Shown here: positions 1 through 7,978 of the stretch, one piece after another | Numbering within the stretch: position 1 is the stretch's first letter | Layout: the number at the start of each line of letters is the position of its first letter | DNA from: Acidobacteriota bacterium | GTDB taxonomy: Bacteria > Acidobacteriota > Thermoanaerobaculia > Multivoradales > Multivoraceae | Direction of reading: 5' to 3' | Length of the DNA: 64,000 bases | NCBI GenBank assembly: GCA_029263415.1 | Contig: JAJCXN010000026.1 | Coordinates: 124,001 to 188,000, forward strand | Notes under the pieces: generated by a model | Seen by the model: the letters and a program-made list of their open reading frames with translations, nothing else | Told to the model about the DNA's origin: nothing | Databases searched by the model: none | Made by a program: the position numbers and the translations under genes

Positions 1-814
1 CCGCCTCTTGGTCGCCCAGTTCGATTTTCACGGCATTGTTGTCCGGATCGAGGTAGACGGTGAAGTCTTGAGAGAGTTTGTCGTGCTCCTCACCCTCCAC
101 TTCGCACTGCATCGGGTTGTCGGGGCCGTAGAGCTTCGCCTCAACGACGTTGTCATAGATGTCGAGCTCGTAGATCTCGCCACCGGTGATGTCTTCGCCA
201 GCGAACGCGAACAGTTCCGAGGTGTAGTAAGAGTAGGTGCCCTCGGTACCGTTGAGGTCTTGTGTCCCCATCCCGGTGAGCTCGATCGAAGCCGTGCCCG
301 AGGGCGGAAAATTGGCCGGCATACGAATGATGTGAGTTGGAACTCCGTTCTCTTCGAGGAGTTCCCAGAACGGCCTGCCGGTACGGAGCGATACATAGTC
401 ACCGCCACCAAACGCGAAGTACTTGCCACCGATACATACTCCGAAGCCCTCTTCTCCAGTCTCAGTGGTTGAAGGGACCGGGAACATGGTCTCGGGATCG
501 CGATGGATGAAGTCGAAGATGCCGTGGCCACCTGGATCCATGCCGGTCATGAAGCTTGACCAGGCGACCGGGCTCTGTGGAGGGATCGAGGTCTCAAGCG
601 GCTGAAAGGTGCCTTGCTTGGCTAACTTGGAGATGTTCGGCAGTCGGCCCTCGTCCATCAGTTGGCGGGTGAGCGCCGGGTCCATTCCGTCGAAGCCGAG
701 CACAACCACGCGCGGCCCTTCATAGGCAGCGTCACCACAGCCTGTTACGAGTGGTGCACAGGCCAATGCCGTTATTGCGATGAGCTTTGCGGCGGTTGGG
801 GCGATACGACTCAT
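1..814 (-). CDS. Alkaline-phosphatase-superfamily phosphodiesterase, lipoprotein (C-terminus cut off)
   Basis: Reading the minus strand from an ATG at 814 gives an open frame to the window edge, about 271 residues, so the C-terminus is missing. The N-terminus is a lipoprotein signal: hydrophobic residues 11-24, then V-T-G-C with the lipidated Cys at about residue 26. The metal-binding start of type I phosphodiesterase/nucleotide pyrophosphatase enzymes follows (LGFDGMDP, then LPNISKLA, then SPVAWSSF and GGHGIFDF). This segment is clearly paralogous to the gene just upstream (853-3018). The 38-base gap and shared strand indicate one operon. The substrate cannot be read from sequence; relatives hydrolyse phosphodiester or sulfate-type bonds. 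Location is probably periplasmic, anchored to a membrane by lipid. Confidence 0.85.
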   Translation of the reverse strand, partial: MSRIAPTAAKLIAITALACAPLVTGCGDAAYEGPRVVVLGFDGMDPALTRQLMDEGRLPNISKLAKQGTFQPLETSIPPQSPVAWSSFMTGMDPGGHGIFDFIHRDPETMFPVPSTTETGEEGFGVCIGGKYFAFGGGDYVSLRTGRPFWELLEENGVPTHIIRMPANFPPSGTASIELTGMGTQDLNGTEGTYSYYTSELFAFAGEDITGGEIYELDIYDNVVEAKLYGPDNPMQCEVEGEEHDKLSQDFTVYLDPDNNAVKIELGDQEA

Positions 815-852
815 TGAGTGGCCTTTGCTGAGCGGGCGACTGCTTGTGCGCC

Positions 853-3018
853 TCATGATGCGGTCAATCCAGGGAGGTTCTCTTTTGCCCAAAGCAATCG
901 GCCTTCCATAAAGGCCGGAGCCTTAACACCAAAGAGCTCACACGCGGTTGGGGCGATGTCGAGCAACGAGGGGTCTTCGAGTTCTACTGCTCGATTGCAG
1001 AAGAAGACGCCAGGGACCAAGCGAGGGTCGATGCAGTGATCGCCGCTCCAAGCCTTGACGTTGTCTTCGAACATGGCGGTCGTCACTTGACCCGTGGCGC
1101 AATCCCACGATGTGCGGTAGCCCGAGTTAAATCCCATGAGGAGATCGGGTGCGTTGCGTTTGTAAGGGCCGGAATAGATCTTGTCGGTGTCGAACGCCTC
1201 GTTGATCGCAACTTCGTCGCAGTGATCGTCTCTGAGACCCTTGAGCTTCGCGACCATCTCATCCTTTAAGGCGGCCGCCTCTTCGCCAGGCTTGACGATG
1301 CCGTGCTCTTCGCGACCCTTGAGATTCAAGAAGACCCCGGACAAACCGAGTGCGTAGGCCTTGGTCTTGGACCAGTCGACATCTTGGAGCCAGTCCGTAG
1401 TGCCGTCAGCGCCTTCTTTCAAGGTGAGGTAACCCTCGTCGAGCAGCCACCGGTTGATGTTGACGCCGCGGCGGAAGGAGTCAAAGCCGTGATCGGAGAG
1501 CACCATCAGCAGGTCGTCGTCCTGCAACTTGTCCATGACCCGCCCAATCAGAGCGTCGTTGTGCTTGTAGAGTTCTTCGATCGCGTTGGCGTGTTCCGGG
1601 TTCTCAATGCCCTTTGCTGCAGGATGCCCTTCTTCAAGATAGCGCCAGAACATGTGCTGGATTCGGTCGGTACCGTCGAACACACAAACCAGACTGCCCT
1701 TCTTGAGCTGATCGAGTGAGGAGAAGAACATCTCCTCACGCTCTTTGTCGATGTCGTAACTCTGTTGAAGGAACACGCCGTCCGTGGTGACCTTCTCGTT
1801 GAGAGCCCAGGTGTCCTCAGCTAGACCGAGGGTGGAGTAGGGGCCTAACTTCTTCGATAGATAGGTCGAATAGTAGGACGGGTGAGAGACCGGCATTGCT
1901 GGCTTCTCGGGCGAGATGTTGATCGGAGACAAGTAGAGCGAGACCTCGCCAGTGTCGCCAGCCTCGGTGAGCAGCATGCGGGTGAGTCCGTCGACCTTGA
2001 CGCCAGGGATCGCTGGAAAGGTGAGGGTGACCCAATCGGACAATTCACCTTGAACCAGTTCGATCTCGTCGCGGGCAATCTTGACCGTGGCTCGTCCTGG
2101 TCCAGTGATCTCGAGTCCAATCGGGAGTTGGAGTGGGTCGCCCGACTGCAAGAACGAGTTCTCTGGCCCTTCGATCTCGCTGCGGTAGCTCCCAGAACTG
2201 CCTTCCAGGCGTCGACGGAGACCGCCCTCCTTGAATTCGCTGTTGTCTTTGCGAGTAGTGAAGAGGTGGAAGGTGCCTTGGGTGCCGAGCAGGTCGGGCA
2301 CGCACATAGCGGCCAGTTGCGCGCCGTAGAACTTGTCTGGTGGGAAGGTGATTGGCACCCTCAAAATGGTGCTCCAGATGTTGTGCTCGCCCAGAATCGT
2401 CCAGAACGGCTTGGATTTGCGCAGTAGCCGAAGCTCCGGCTTCTTGAGCGGGATCTGCCACTTGCCAATCTTCAGTTTGCGCTCTAAGCGGCCGATGTAG
2501 GTCGAGGAGAGCTTTGGCAGGTAGCTGCGCAAGTCGCGGTCGAGAAAGTCGAAAATGTTGTGCTTGCCGGGGTTGGTGCCGGTCGAAAACGAGGACCAGG
2601 CCACCGGAGAGAGCGACGGATAGGTCGTCTGGATCCGCTGGTAGCTCCCTGTTGAAGCGAGCTTGGCCATGTTGGGGAGCTTTCCTTCTTCAAGGAAGCG
2701 ATCTGTGAGTCGCGGGTCCTGACCGTCTAGGCCGACTACGATCAAGCGCTTGACGTGCGCCTTCGGTGGGCTCTTTCTCGTCAGCGAGCGCCACAAGATC
2801 CTGAAAGGAAGAATCAGAATGACCGCGAATGCGAGCACAAAGGCGCCCAAGACCCCAGCGGCCCCGCCGACGAGTGCAAAACCAGCTCCCGGACCAACAT
2901 AACCGAGCGTTGGAGTTGCTCCAGCCAAGAGGACGCCGACGCCAATAAGAAGAACGGTCACAGGTCGCCAGTTGCGACGGGGGGGTGTGGTGGTAGTCAA
3001 GATCAGATCTGCTCTCAT
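853..3018 (-). CDS. Membrane-anchored alkaline-phosphatase-superfamily phosphodiesterase
   Basis: The protein is about 721 residues. Two hydrophobic segments (roughly residues 17-36 and 46-70) precede the catalytic domain, so it is membrane anchored. The domain opens with VVGLDGQDP (metal-binding Asp), then LPNMAKLA, SPVAWSSF and NPGKHNIFDFL. A late SDHGFD near residue 507 supplies further metal ligands, as expected for the type I phosphodiesterase/nucleotide pyrophosphatase family. I chose the ATG at 3018; a TTG six codons upstream is possible. It lies 38 bases ahead of a lipoprotein paralogue, so two differently anchored versions are probably co-transcribed. Family assignment is secure; the substrate is unknown. 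Confidence 0.9.
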   Translation of the reverse strand: MRADLILTTTTPPRRNWRPVTVLLIGVGVLLAGATPTLGYVGPGAGFALVGGAAGVLGAFVLAFAVILILPFRILWRSLTRKSPPKAHVKRLIVVGLDGQDPRLTDRFLEEGKLPNMAKLASTGSYQRIQTTYPSLSPVAWSSFSTGTNPGKHNIFDFLDRDLRSYLPKLSSTYIGRLERKLKIGKWQIPLKKPELRLLRKSKPFWTILGEHNIWSTILRVPITFPPDKFYGAQLAAMCVPDLLGTQGTFHLFTTRKDNSEFKEGGLRRRLEGSSGSYRSEIEGPENSFLQSGDPLQLPIGLEITGPGRATVKIARDEIELVQGELSDWVTLTFPAIPGVKVDGLTRMLLTEAGDTGEVSLYLSPINISPEKPAMPVSHPSYYSTYLSKKLGPYSTLGLAEDTWALNEKVTTDGVFLQQSYDIDKEREEMFFSSLDQLKKGSLVCVFDGTDRIQHMFWRYLEEGHPAAKGIENPEHANAIEELYKHNDALIGRVMDKLQDDDLLMVLSDHGFDSFRRGVNINRWLLDEGYLTLKEGADGTTDWLQDVDWSKTKAYALGLSGVFLNLKGREEHGIVKPGEEAAALKDEMVAKLKGLRDDHCDEVAINEAFDTDKIYSGPYKRNAPDLLMGFNSGYRTSWDCATGQVTTAMFEDNVKAWSGDHCIDPRLVPGVFFCNRAVELEDPSLLDIAPTACELFGVKAPAFMEGRLLWAKENLPGLTAS

Positions 3019-3165
3019 GAGCTCTAGGAGCGTCAAGGTGAGTTGCGGGGGAGGTATGGCCGAGTCCGTTGGCGGCAGCCGGCGAGTGAGGCAAGAGGCG
3101 GAATCGCAGTCGTGAGCTGCGAGGTCCGAAATGAGGCAGCGGTTCCGTGCTCGACCGTGGTGGCC

Positions 3166-3180
3166 GTTAGGTTACCTAAC
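3166..3180. promoter_or_regulatory. Perfect inverted repeat GTTAGGT-T-ACCTAAC, possible operator
   Basis: Seven bases pair perfectly around a single central T. The repeat lies 148 bases upstream of the phosphodiesterase ATG and about 360 bases upstream of the sulfotransferase. Odd-length palindromes with very short spacers are typical of dimeric repressor sites and make poor RNA hairpins. No regulator gene is adjacent, so the protein that might bind it is unknown. Confidence 0.35.
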
Positions 3181-3380
3181 AGGATAGAGAGCCCGGCCTA
3201 CTTTCTTCATTCGCATCCTGCGCCGGCACGGATGAGCGCGCGCGTCGCTATGAGGAGTTCGGCGGCCAATAGCCAGCGTGTTGCCACAGTTCGGCCACTC
3301 TATGAGCTTTTGACCCATGCGATCAAGAACTCCAGGTGATGCGATCCTTTTGCTGAGGCGGGGCCCTGCTCTGTGCACTT

Positions 3381-3415
3381 GGCGTTGCGCAAAACGCCTG
3401 GAACTCATAGGTTCC
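3381..3415. promoter_or_regulatory. Two adjacent inverted repeats upstream of the sulfotransferase
   Basis: The first is GGCGTT, six bases, AACGCC (3381-3398); its centre contains the palindrome TTGCGCAA. The second is GGAAC, TCATAG, GTTCC (3400-3415). No T-run follows either, so they do not look like intrinsic terminators. They could be a structured 5' leader or protein-binding sites for the sulfotransferase operon starting at 3542. Confidence 0.25.
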
Positions 3416-3541
3416 GGGGCTAGTGTGATCGAGGAACCGCGCCGGGCCCGCAACCCGCAAGGGAGGCGCAGTGCGATGCGCTCTAGCTCGCGGCTGGCCG
3501 CACGTTTGACCACCATCCAGACTATTTAGAGAGTTCCGAAC

Positions 3542-4150
3542 ATGTTCAAGACCATCTACCGTCGCCTTCGCTATGGAAACCCCGTCATTGTGGTCTCGGG
3601 ATTGCCGCGCTCGGGCACCTCGATGGCGATGAAGATGCTGGACGCGGCGGGTGTCGACGTGGTCACCGATGACCAGCGGACGGCCGATGAGGACAACCCG
3701 AAAGGCTACTTCGAGGATGAACGCGTCAAGGATCTGGCGAACCAAGAGGACAAAAGCTACATCTCGAAGAGTCGCGGGCGCGCGATCAAGGTGATCAGCT
3801 TTTTGCTCAAGGAGCTCCCACCGACGAATTTCTACAAGGTGGTGTTCTTGCGCCGCAACCTCGATGAGGTGCTTGCCTCTCAGCAGAAAATGCTTGAGCG
3901 TCGCGAGGAAGAAGACGCGACCGAAGACGACCGCATGCGTGATCTGTGGGAGAACCACCTGTGGCGTGCGCGCTACCAGCTCAAGAACAGTCCCAACTTC
4001 GATTTCATCGAAGTGCACTACTCTGAAGCTCTGGCGGATCCGGAGTCGGCAGCCCGTCGAATTAGTGAGTTCCTTGGCGGAGGCCACGACGTGCGCAAGA
4101 TGGCTGAGGTCGTGGATCCAGAGCTCTACCGGAACCGCGCCACTTCTTGA
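3542..4150 (+). CDS. Sulfotransferase-family protein
   Basis: The protein is 202 residues. The N-terminal strand-loop VVSGLPRSGTSMAMKML (about residues 18-34) is the 5'-phosphosulfate-binding loop of PAPS-dependent sulfotransferases. Downstream, VVFLRRNLDEVLASQQKML (about 100-118) matches the 3'-phosphate-binding RR-plus-helix region, in which a conserved Arg and Ser contact PAPS. The C-terminus (residues 150-180, YSEALADPESAARRISEFLGG) is the usual final helix region. It is short for the family but complete. The stop codon overlaps the TTG start of the next gene (TTGA), so the two are probably translationally coupled. The acceptor substrate is unknown. A long minus-strand open frame across this gene is a shadow. 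Confidence 0.8.
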   Translation: MFKTIYRRLRYGNPVIVVSGLPRSGTSMAMKMLDAAGVDVVTDDQRTADEDNPKGYFEDERVKDLANQEDKSYISKSRGRAIKVISFLLKELPPTNFYKVVFLRRNLDEVLASQQKMLERREEEDATEDDRMRDLWENHLWRARYQLKNSPNFDFIEVHYSEALADPESAARRISEFLGGGHDVRKMAEVVDPELYRNRATS

Positions 4151-5214
4151 CCACCGATTTGGCCTCGAGCGCTGTGACGTCAGACCGTGCATTGCAGGCC
4201 GTGCGCACGGTGCGCAGCGAGATCGAGAGCCGGCCCTATTCGATTCCGTGGTGGCTCAACGGGGCCCATCGCCAGACCATGTGGAGTCCGGTCTTCCGGC
4301 GCAAAGAACAACTCCGGTGGAAACTGCGACCGCTTGCAACGCCGGATGACGACGAGTTGCGCCTGCATTTCGCGGGGCAGGGAACGGGGCCGACGGTACT
4401 GTTACTCCACGGCTTGGAGGGTTCGGTTCGGTCGAACTACATCGGCGGTCAGGCGGCTCGCTTCGTCGATCGAGGATGGACCGCGGCGGTCATGGAGTTT
4501 CGGACCTGCGGGGGAATCATGAACCGCGGCAAACGGATGTACCACTTGGGCGAGACCAGCGACCTCGATCTGGTGGTTGGGCATCTTGCCGAGCAGATCG
4601 ACCGCCGACTTTTGCGCGGTCCGCTGTATTTGAGCGGGGTATCCTTGGGTGGGAATGTGATTGCCAAGTGGCTCGGCGAGGCGCCCAACCGGGTGCCTTC
4701 GGTCGTCGCGGGAGCCGCCGCGGTGTCGCTCCCATTCGACCTAGAGGTTTCTGGGCCTACGATCGACCACGCCCTTGGAGGCTTCTACACATGGCGGTTC
4801 TTGCGGACGCTGCGCCAGAAGGCCGTTGCTAAGGAGGCGCAGTACCCTGGATGCGTCGATCGCGAGCTGGTGGAACGCGCAAGAACCTTCGTAGAGTTTG
4901 ATACCCATGGCACGGCGCGCCTTCACGGCTTCGCTGACGCCTGGGACTACTGGCGACAGTCGAGTTGCGGCCAGTTTCTGCCTGCGATTCAACGGCCGTT
5001 TCTGTTGATCGCTTCGCAGGACGATCCATTCAATCCAGGGGCCGCGATTCCTCACCAAACGGTGCAGCAGAATCCCTGGCTAGTCGGTCAGTTTCCAGAG
5101 CGTGGCGGACATGTTGGTTTTGTTGGCGGGAAGCCTTGGAGGACCACGCACTGGTCGGAAGAACAGGTCGAACGTTTCTTCGTTGGGCTAGAGAGGCAAC
5201 AGTCGAGTCGGTAG
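4147..5214 (+). CDS. YheT-type alpha/beta-fold hydrolase
   Basis: The protein is 355 residues and matches the YheT/COG0429 group of alpha/beta hydrolases. The N-terminal PWWLNGAHRQTMWSPVF is the characteristic family entry. LLHGLEGS is the oxyanion strand, LSGVSLGGNV carries the nucleophilic Ser, SQDDPFNP the acid and RGGHVGF the His. Related enzymes act on esters of acyl chains or short lipids, and the exact reaction is not settled for most. Translation appears to begin at TTG 4147, inside the stop of the sulfotransferase; the next in-frame alternative is a GTG at 4174. Confidence 0.85.
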   Translation: MTTDLASSAVTSDRALQAVRTVRSEIESRPYSIPWWLNGAHRQTMWSPVFRRKEQLRWKLRPLATPDDDELRLHFAGQGTGPTVLLLHGLEGSVRSNYIGGQAARFVDRGWTAAVMEFRTCGGIMNRGKRMYHLGETSDLDLVVGHLAEQIDRRLLRGPLYLSGVSLGGNVIAKWLGEAPNRVPSVVAGAAAVSLPFDLEVSGPTIDHALGGFYTWRFLRTLRQKAVAKEAQYPGCVDRELVERARTFVEFDTHGTARLHGFADAWDYWRQSSCGQFLPAIQRPFLLIASQDDPFNPGAAIPHQTVQQNPWLVGQFPERGGHVGFVGGKPWRTTHWSEEQVERFFVGLERQQSSR

Positions 5215-5330
5215 CGACGTCCGAACATCGCGTGGCGCTCTGTATAGTTGCGTCCCTAGAACCACCTTTCCGCTGACCCCAGCATTCACGACCAACCGAA
5301 GCCAACGCACAGCTTCGTAGAGGACCTCGG

Positions 5331-6419
5331 ATGACCATTGACGACCGGATCGCGGCTGAAAAAGCAAAACTGGACGAGCACGTGCGGGAGATCGTGCGCT
5401 GGCATTTCGACCCTGAAACCGGCACGCCGTTCTGGCTCGATTTTGCTTCCAAGCTCGATTTCGATCCTCGGACAGACATCAACACCTTCGATGACCTCAA
5501 TCGATTCCCGTCTTTCCAGGATGAATGGCTGCGGGGCGGGCCGGTCAGGCGTTGGGTGCCGAAGGCCTTTGCCGACAAACCCATCTATGTCTTCGAAACG
5601 GGCGGCACCACAGGGCTTCCCAAGAGCAGGATCGCCATCGATGACTTCCGGACTGACTACGAGATGTTCTCGGAGACCCTGCCGGATGACAAGTTCCCGC
5701 TCGGGTCGAACTGGCTCATGCTTGGGCCTTCGGGACCACGGCGCCTGCGTTTGGCGGTCGAGCACATGTGCCAGCACCGCGGAGGCATCTGCTTTTGCAT
5801 CGACCTCGACCCTCGTTGGGTGATCCAGCTCATGAAGAAAGGTTGGAATGAGCACCTTGAGGCCTACAAAAAGCACGTGATCGATCAGGCGGTCAAGATT
5901 CTCAAGGGTGGGCACGAGATCAAGGCAATGTTCGCGACCCCAAAACTGCTTGAGTCGTTGTGTGAAGCGCTCGAGGATCAGGGTACTTCGCTTGCTGAGT
6001 GTGGGGTGCTCGGCATCTTCTCGGGTGGAACAGAGTTCACGCCACAATGGACACGCTTCGCCACCGAAGAGCTGCTCGAGGGCATCTATATGACCCCGAC
6101 CTACGGCAACACGTTGATGGGGCTTGCAGCGTCTCGCCCGGTGACCGCGGAAGAGGACTACAAGATTACGTACTACGCTCCGCAACCACGCGCCGTGCTG
6201 CAGATCGTTGATCCAGACGAGCCGTCACAGGTCGTAGGGTACGGTGAAACGGGTCGGGTGAAATTGACCACCCTCACCAAGGAGTTGTTCGTTCCGGGAT
6301 TCCTCGAGCGAGACGAAGGCGAACGGGAAGAACCGTATGAGGCGTATCCGTGGGATGGCGTCTCAGGAGTCCGCCCGTTCCAGAAGTTCGCCGACAGCAC
6401 CACAGTCGGGGTGTACTAG
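5331..6419 (+). CDS. LuxE-like acyl-adenylating enzyme (acyl-protein synthetase / PaaK relative)
   Basis: The protein is 362 residues. The phosphate-binding A3 motif is clear at FETGGTTGLPKSRI (about residues 84-97), and FSGGTEFTPQW plus YGNTLMG resemble the adenylate-binding motifs of LuxE and phenylacetate-CoA ligase-like proteins. There is no C-terminal ANL subdomain of normal length, which fits LuxE-type proteins rather than full acyl-CoA ligases. The next gene (101 bases downstream) is a LuxC-like aldehyde dehydrogenase-fold protein. Together they suggest activation of a carboxylic acid as acyl-AMP or acyl-thioester followed by reduction to an aldehyde. No luciferase genes are nearby, so the aldehyde has another use. 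The acid could be aliphatic or aromatic. Confidence 0.7.
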   Translation: MTIDDRIAAEKAKLDEHVREIVRWHFDPETGTPFWLDFASKLDFDPRTDINTFDDLNRFPSFQDEWLRGGPVRRWVPKAFADKPIYVFETGGTTGLPKSRIAIDDFRTDYEMFSETLPDDKFPLGSNWLMLGPSGPRRLRLAVEHMCQHRGGICFCIDLDPRWVIQLMKKGWNEHLEAYKKHVIDQAVKILKGGHEIKAMFATPKLLESLCEALEDQGTSLAECGVLGIFSGGTEFTPQWTRFATEELLEGIYMTPTYGNTLMGLAASRPVTAEEDYKITYYAPQPRAVLQIVDPDEPSQVVGYGETGRVKLTTLTKELFVPGFLERDEGEREEPYEAYPWDGVSGVRPFQKFADSTTVGVY

Positions 6420-6520
6420 GGCCGGGGTCCGCGATTCGCGTAGTCGTTGCTTTTTGCAGAAATCTTCCTAGTCATCCCGTGTAGGGATCGCAGTCATCGT
6501 CTTTTGAGGAGTTACAGTTC

Positions 6521-7951
6521 ATGATCAATATTCCCGCGCTGCGTTGGGGCAAGCCGTACGAATCGCTCGACAAAGACGAAGTGGTGCACTTCGAGACCGG
6601 TGAAAAGCTCGCCCAGGTGAGCCAAGCCAATGCTGGCATCATCCAGCGTGACATGCGCAAAGCCAGCCGTGCACGAGCGGCATTGCGAGAGATCCCAGCC
6701 GGTGAACTGATCAAGATGGTGCGCACGGCTGCCGAGCTCTACATGACAGCGGATCTTCCGTTGGGAGATGGCACGCAAGGACCCGATGATTTTGTTCGTT
6801 ATCAGTCGGCGACAACTGGCCTTCCGGAGCACATGTGCCGGGCGAATATGGAGAAGAACCGGTTCGTCCTTGACCGTATGGATCAGGTTCTCGAATCGCT
6901 AACCCGCGGCCTTGATCTCGACATTCTGGGCCGAGGACACGGCATCGAAGAGCGTGGAGTTCCGCTGTCGTTTCAAGCGCAGGCAGACGTTCTGGGCTTG
7001 GTGCTGCCGTCCAATTCGCCAGGCGTTCATACCCTTTGGATGCCTGTCATTCCCCTGCAAGTCGGCTTGGTGTTCAAGCCAGGCCCGCAGGAACCCTGGA
7101 CTCCTTACCGCATGACCGAGGCGTTCTACCAGGCCGGTGTGCCCCGCGAAGCGATTTCGATCTATCCGGGTGGTCCAGACGCAGGCGCCGCTGTTCTTGG
7201 GGCCTGCGAGCGTAGTTTGATCTTTGGCGGCAAGCCGACGGTCGATCAGTACCGCGCCGACCCTAAGGTTCAAGCGCATGGACCAGGCTTCTCGAAGATC
7301 CTGCTCGGAGACGACGTCGTCGATAACTGGGAGAAGTACCTCGATCTGATGGTCGATAGCGTGTTGGTCAACAGTGGTCGTTCCTGCATCAGTTGCTCAG
7401 GGATCTGGGCCTCTCGCCACACCCGCGAAATTGCAACGGCTATGGCTGAGCGCATGGCGGGCGTCGCGCCGAAGCCGACCAACGATCCTGAAAGCGCGCT
7501 CGCCGCCTTCACCGTTCCCGGAGCTGCCAAGGCGATTAGCGGCATGATCGACCAGCAGCTCACTGCCAGCGGAGTCGAAGACATGACTGCCGTGCGCCCG
7601 GATGGTGGCGATCGCCTGGTCGAGATGGAGCGGTGCGACTACTTGCGGCCGACGGTGGTGCATTGCTCATCACCAGAGCCTGAGATCGCCAACACCGAGT
7701 ACATGTTCCCGTTTGTGTCCGTGGTCGAGTGCTCACAAGATCAGATGTTGGGTCGGATCGGCGAGACCCTGATCGGCTCAGTGATCAGCGGTGATGAGAG
7801 CCTGCGCGCCGCAGCTCTGAATGCGACTCACATAGATCGGCTCAACCTCGGCGCGGTGCCGACCATTCAGCTCAACTGGCTGCAGCCGCACGAAGGCAAC
7901 ATTATTGATTTTCTATACCGCAATCGCGCCTACCAGGAGGCCGACCTCTAG
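6521..7951 (+). CDS. Aldehyde-dehydrogenase-fold acyl/aryl reductase (LuxC-like)
   Basis: The protein is 476 residues with an aldehyde dehydrogenase fold. The catalytic Cys sits in NSGRSCISC (Cys289 by my count, with a second Cys at 292). VFKPGPQEPWTP is the nucleotide-binding Lys-Pro region, and SIYPGGPDAGAAVL with SLIFGGKP replaces the usual FTGS loop. It follows a LuxE-like adenylating enzyme, so I infer that it works in the reductive direction, from acyl-enzyme thioester to aldehyde with NAD(P)H, as LuxC does. A GAGGAG ribosome-binding site lies 10-15 bases before the ATG. PEP carboxylase starts 27 bases after the stop. Confidence 0.75.
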   Translation: MINIPALRWGKPYESLDKDEVVHFETGEKLAQVSQANAGIIQRDMRKASRARAALREIPAGELIKMVRTAAELYMTADLPLGDGTQGPDDFVRYQSATTGLPEHMCRANMEKNRFVLDRMDQVLESLTRGLDLDILGRGHGIEERGVPLSFQAQADVLGLVLPSNSPGVHTLWMPVIPLQVGLVFKPGPQEPWTPYRMTEAFYQAGVPREAISIYPGGPDAGAAVLGACERSLIFGGKPTVDQYRADPKVQAHGPGFSKILLGDDVVDNWEKYLDLMVDSVLVNSGRSCISCSGIWASRHTREIATAMAERMAGVAPKPTNDPESALAAFTVPGAAKAISGMIDQQLTASGVEDMTAVRPDGGDRLVEMERCDYLRPTVVHCSSPEPEIANTEYMFPFVSVVECSQDQMLGRIGETLIGSVISGDESLRAAALNATHIDRLNLGAVPTIQLNWLQPHEGNIIDFLYRNRAYQEADL

Positions 7952-7978
7952 GTTGGGTCTTGAGTTGAGTCGAGATCT

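Larger units (their letters stand above)
3037..3541. other. Non-coding intergenic region between divergent genes
   Basis: This is the only gene-free stretch longer than 300 bases. It separates a minus-strand phosphodiesterase operon from the plus-strand sulfotransferase. It holds one near-perfect operator-like palindrome (3166-3180) and two adjacent inverted repeats (3381-3415), listed separately. I see no tRNA, no convincing ORF and no clear sigma-70 promoter. The short open frames across it have no recognisable protein features. Confidence 0.6.

Noticed and set aside
3323-4192. Long minus-strand open frame of 289 codons over the sulfotransferase gene
   Set aside because: The plus strand encodes a clear PAPS-loop protein; the minus translation has no family motifs and reflects high GC content.
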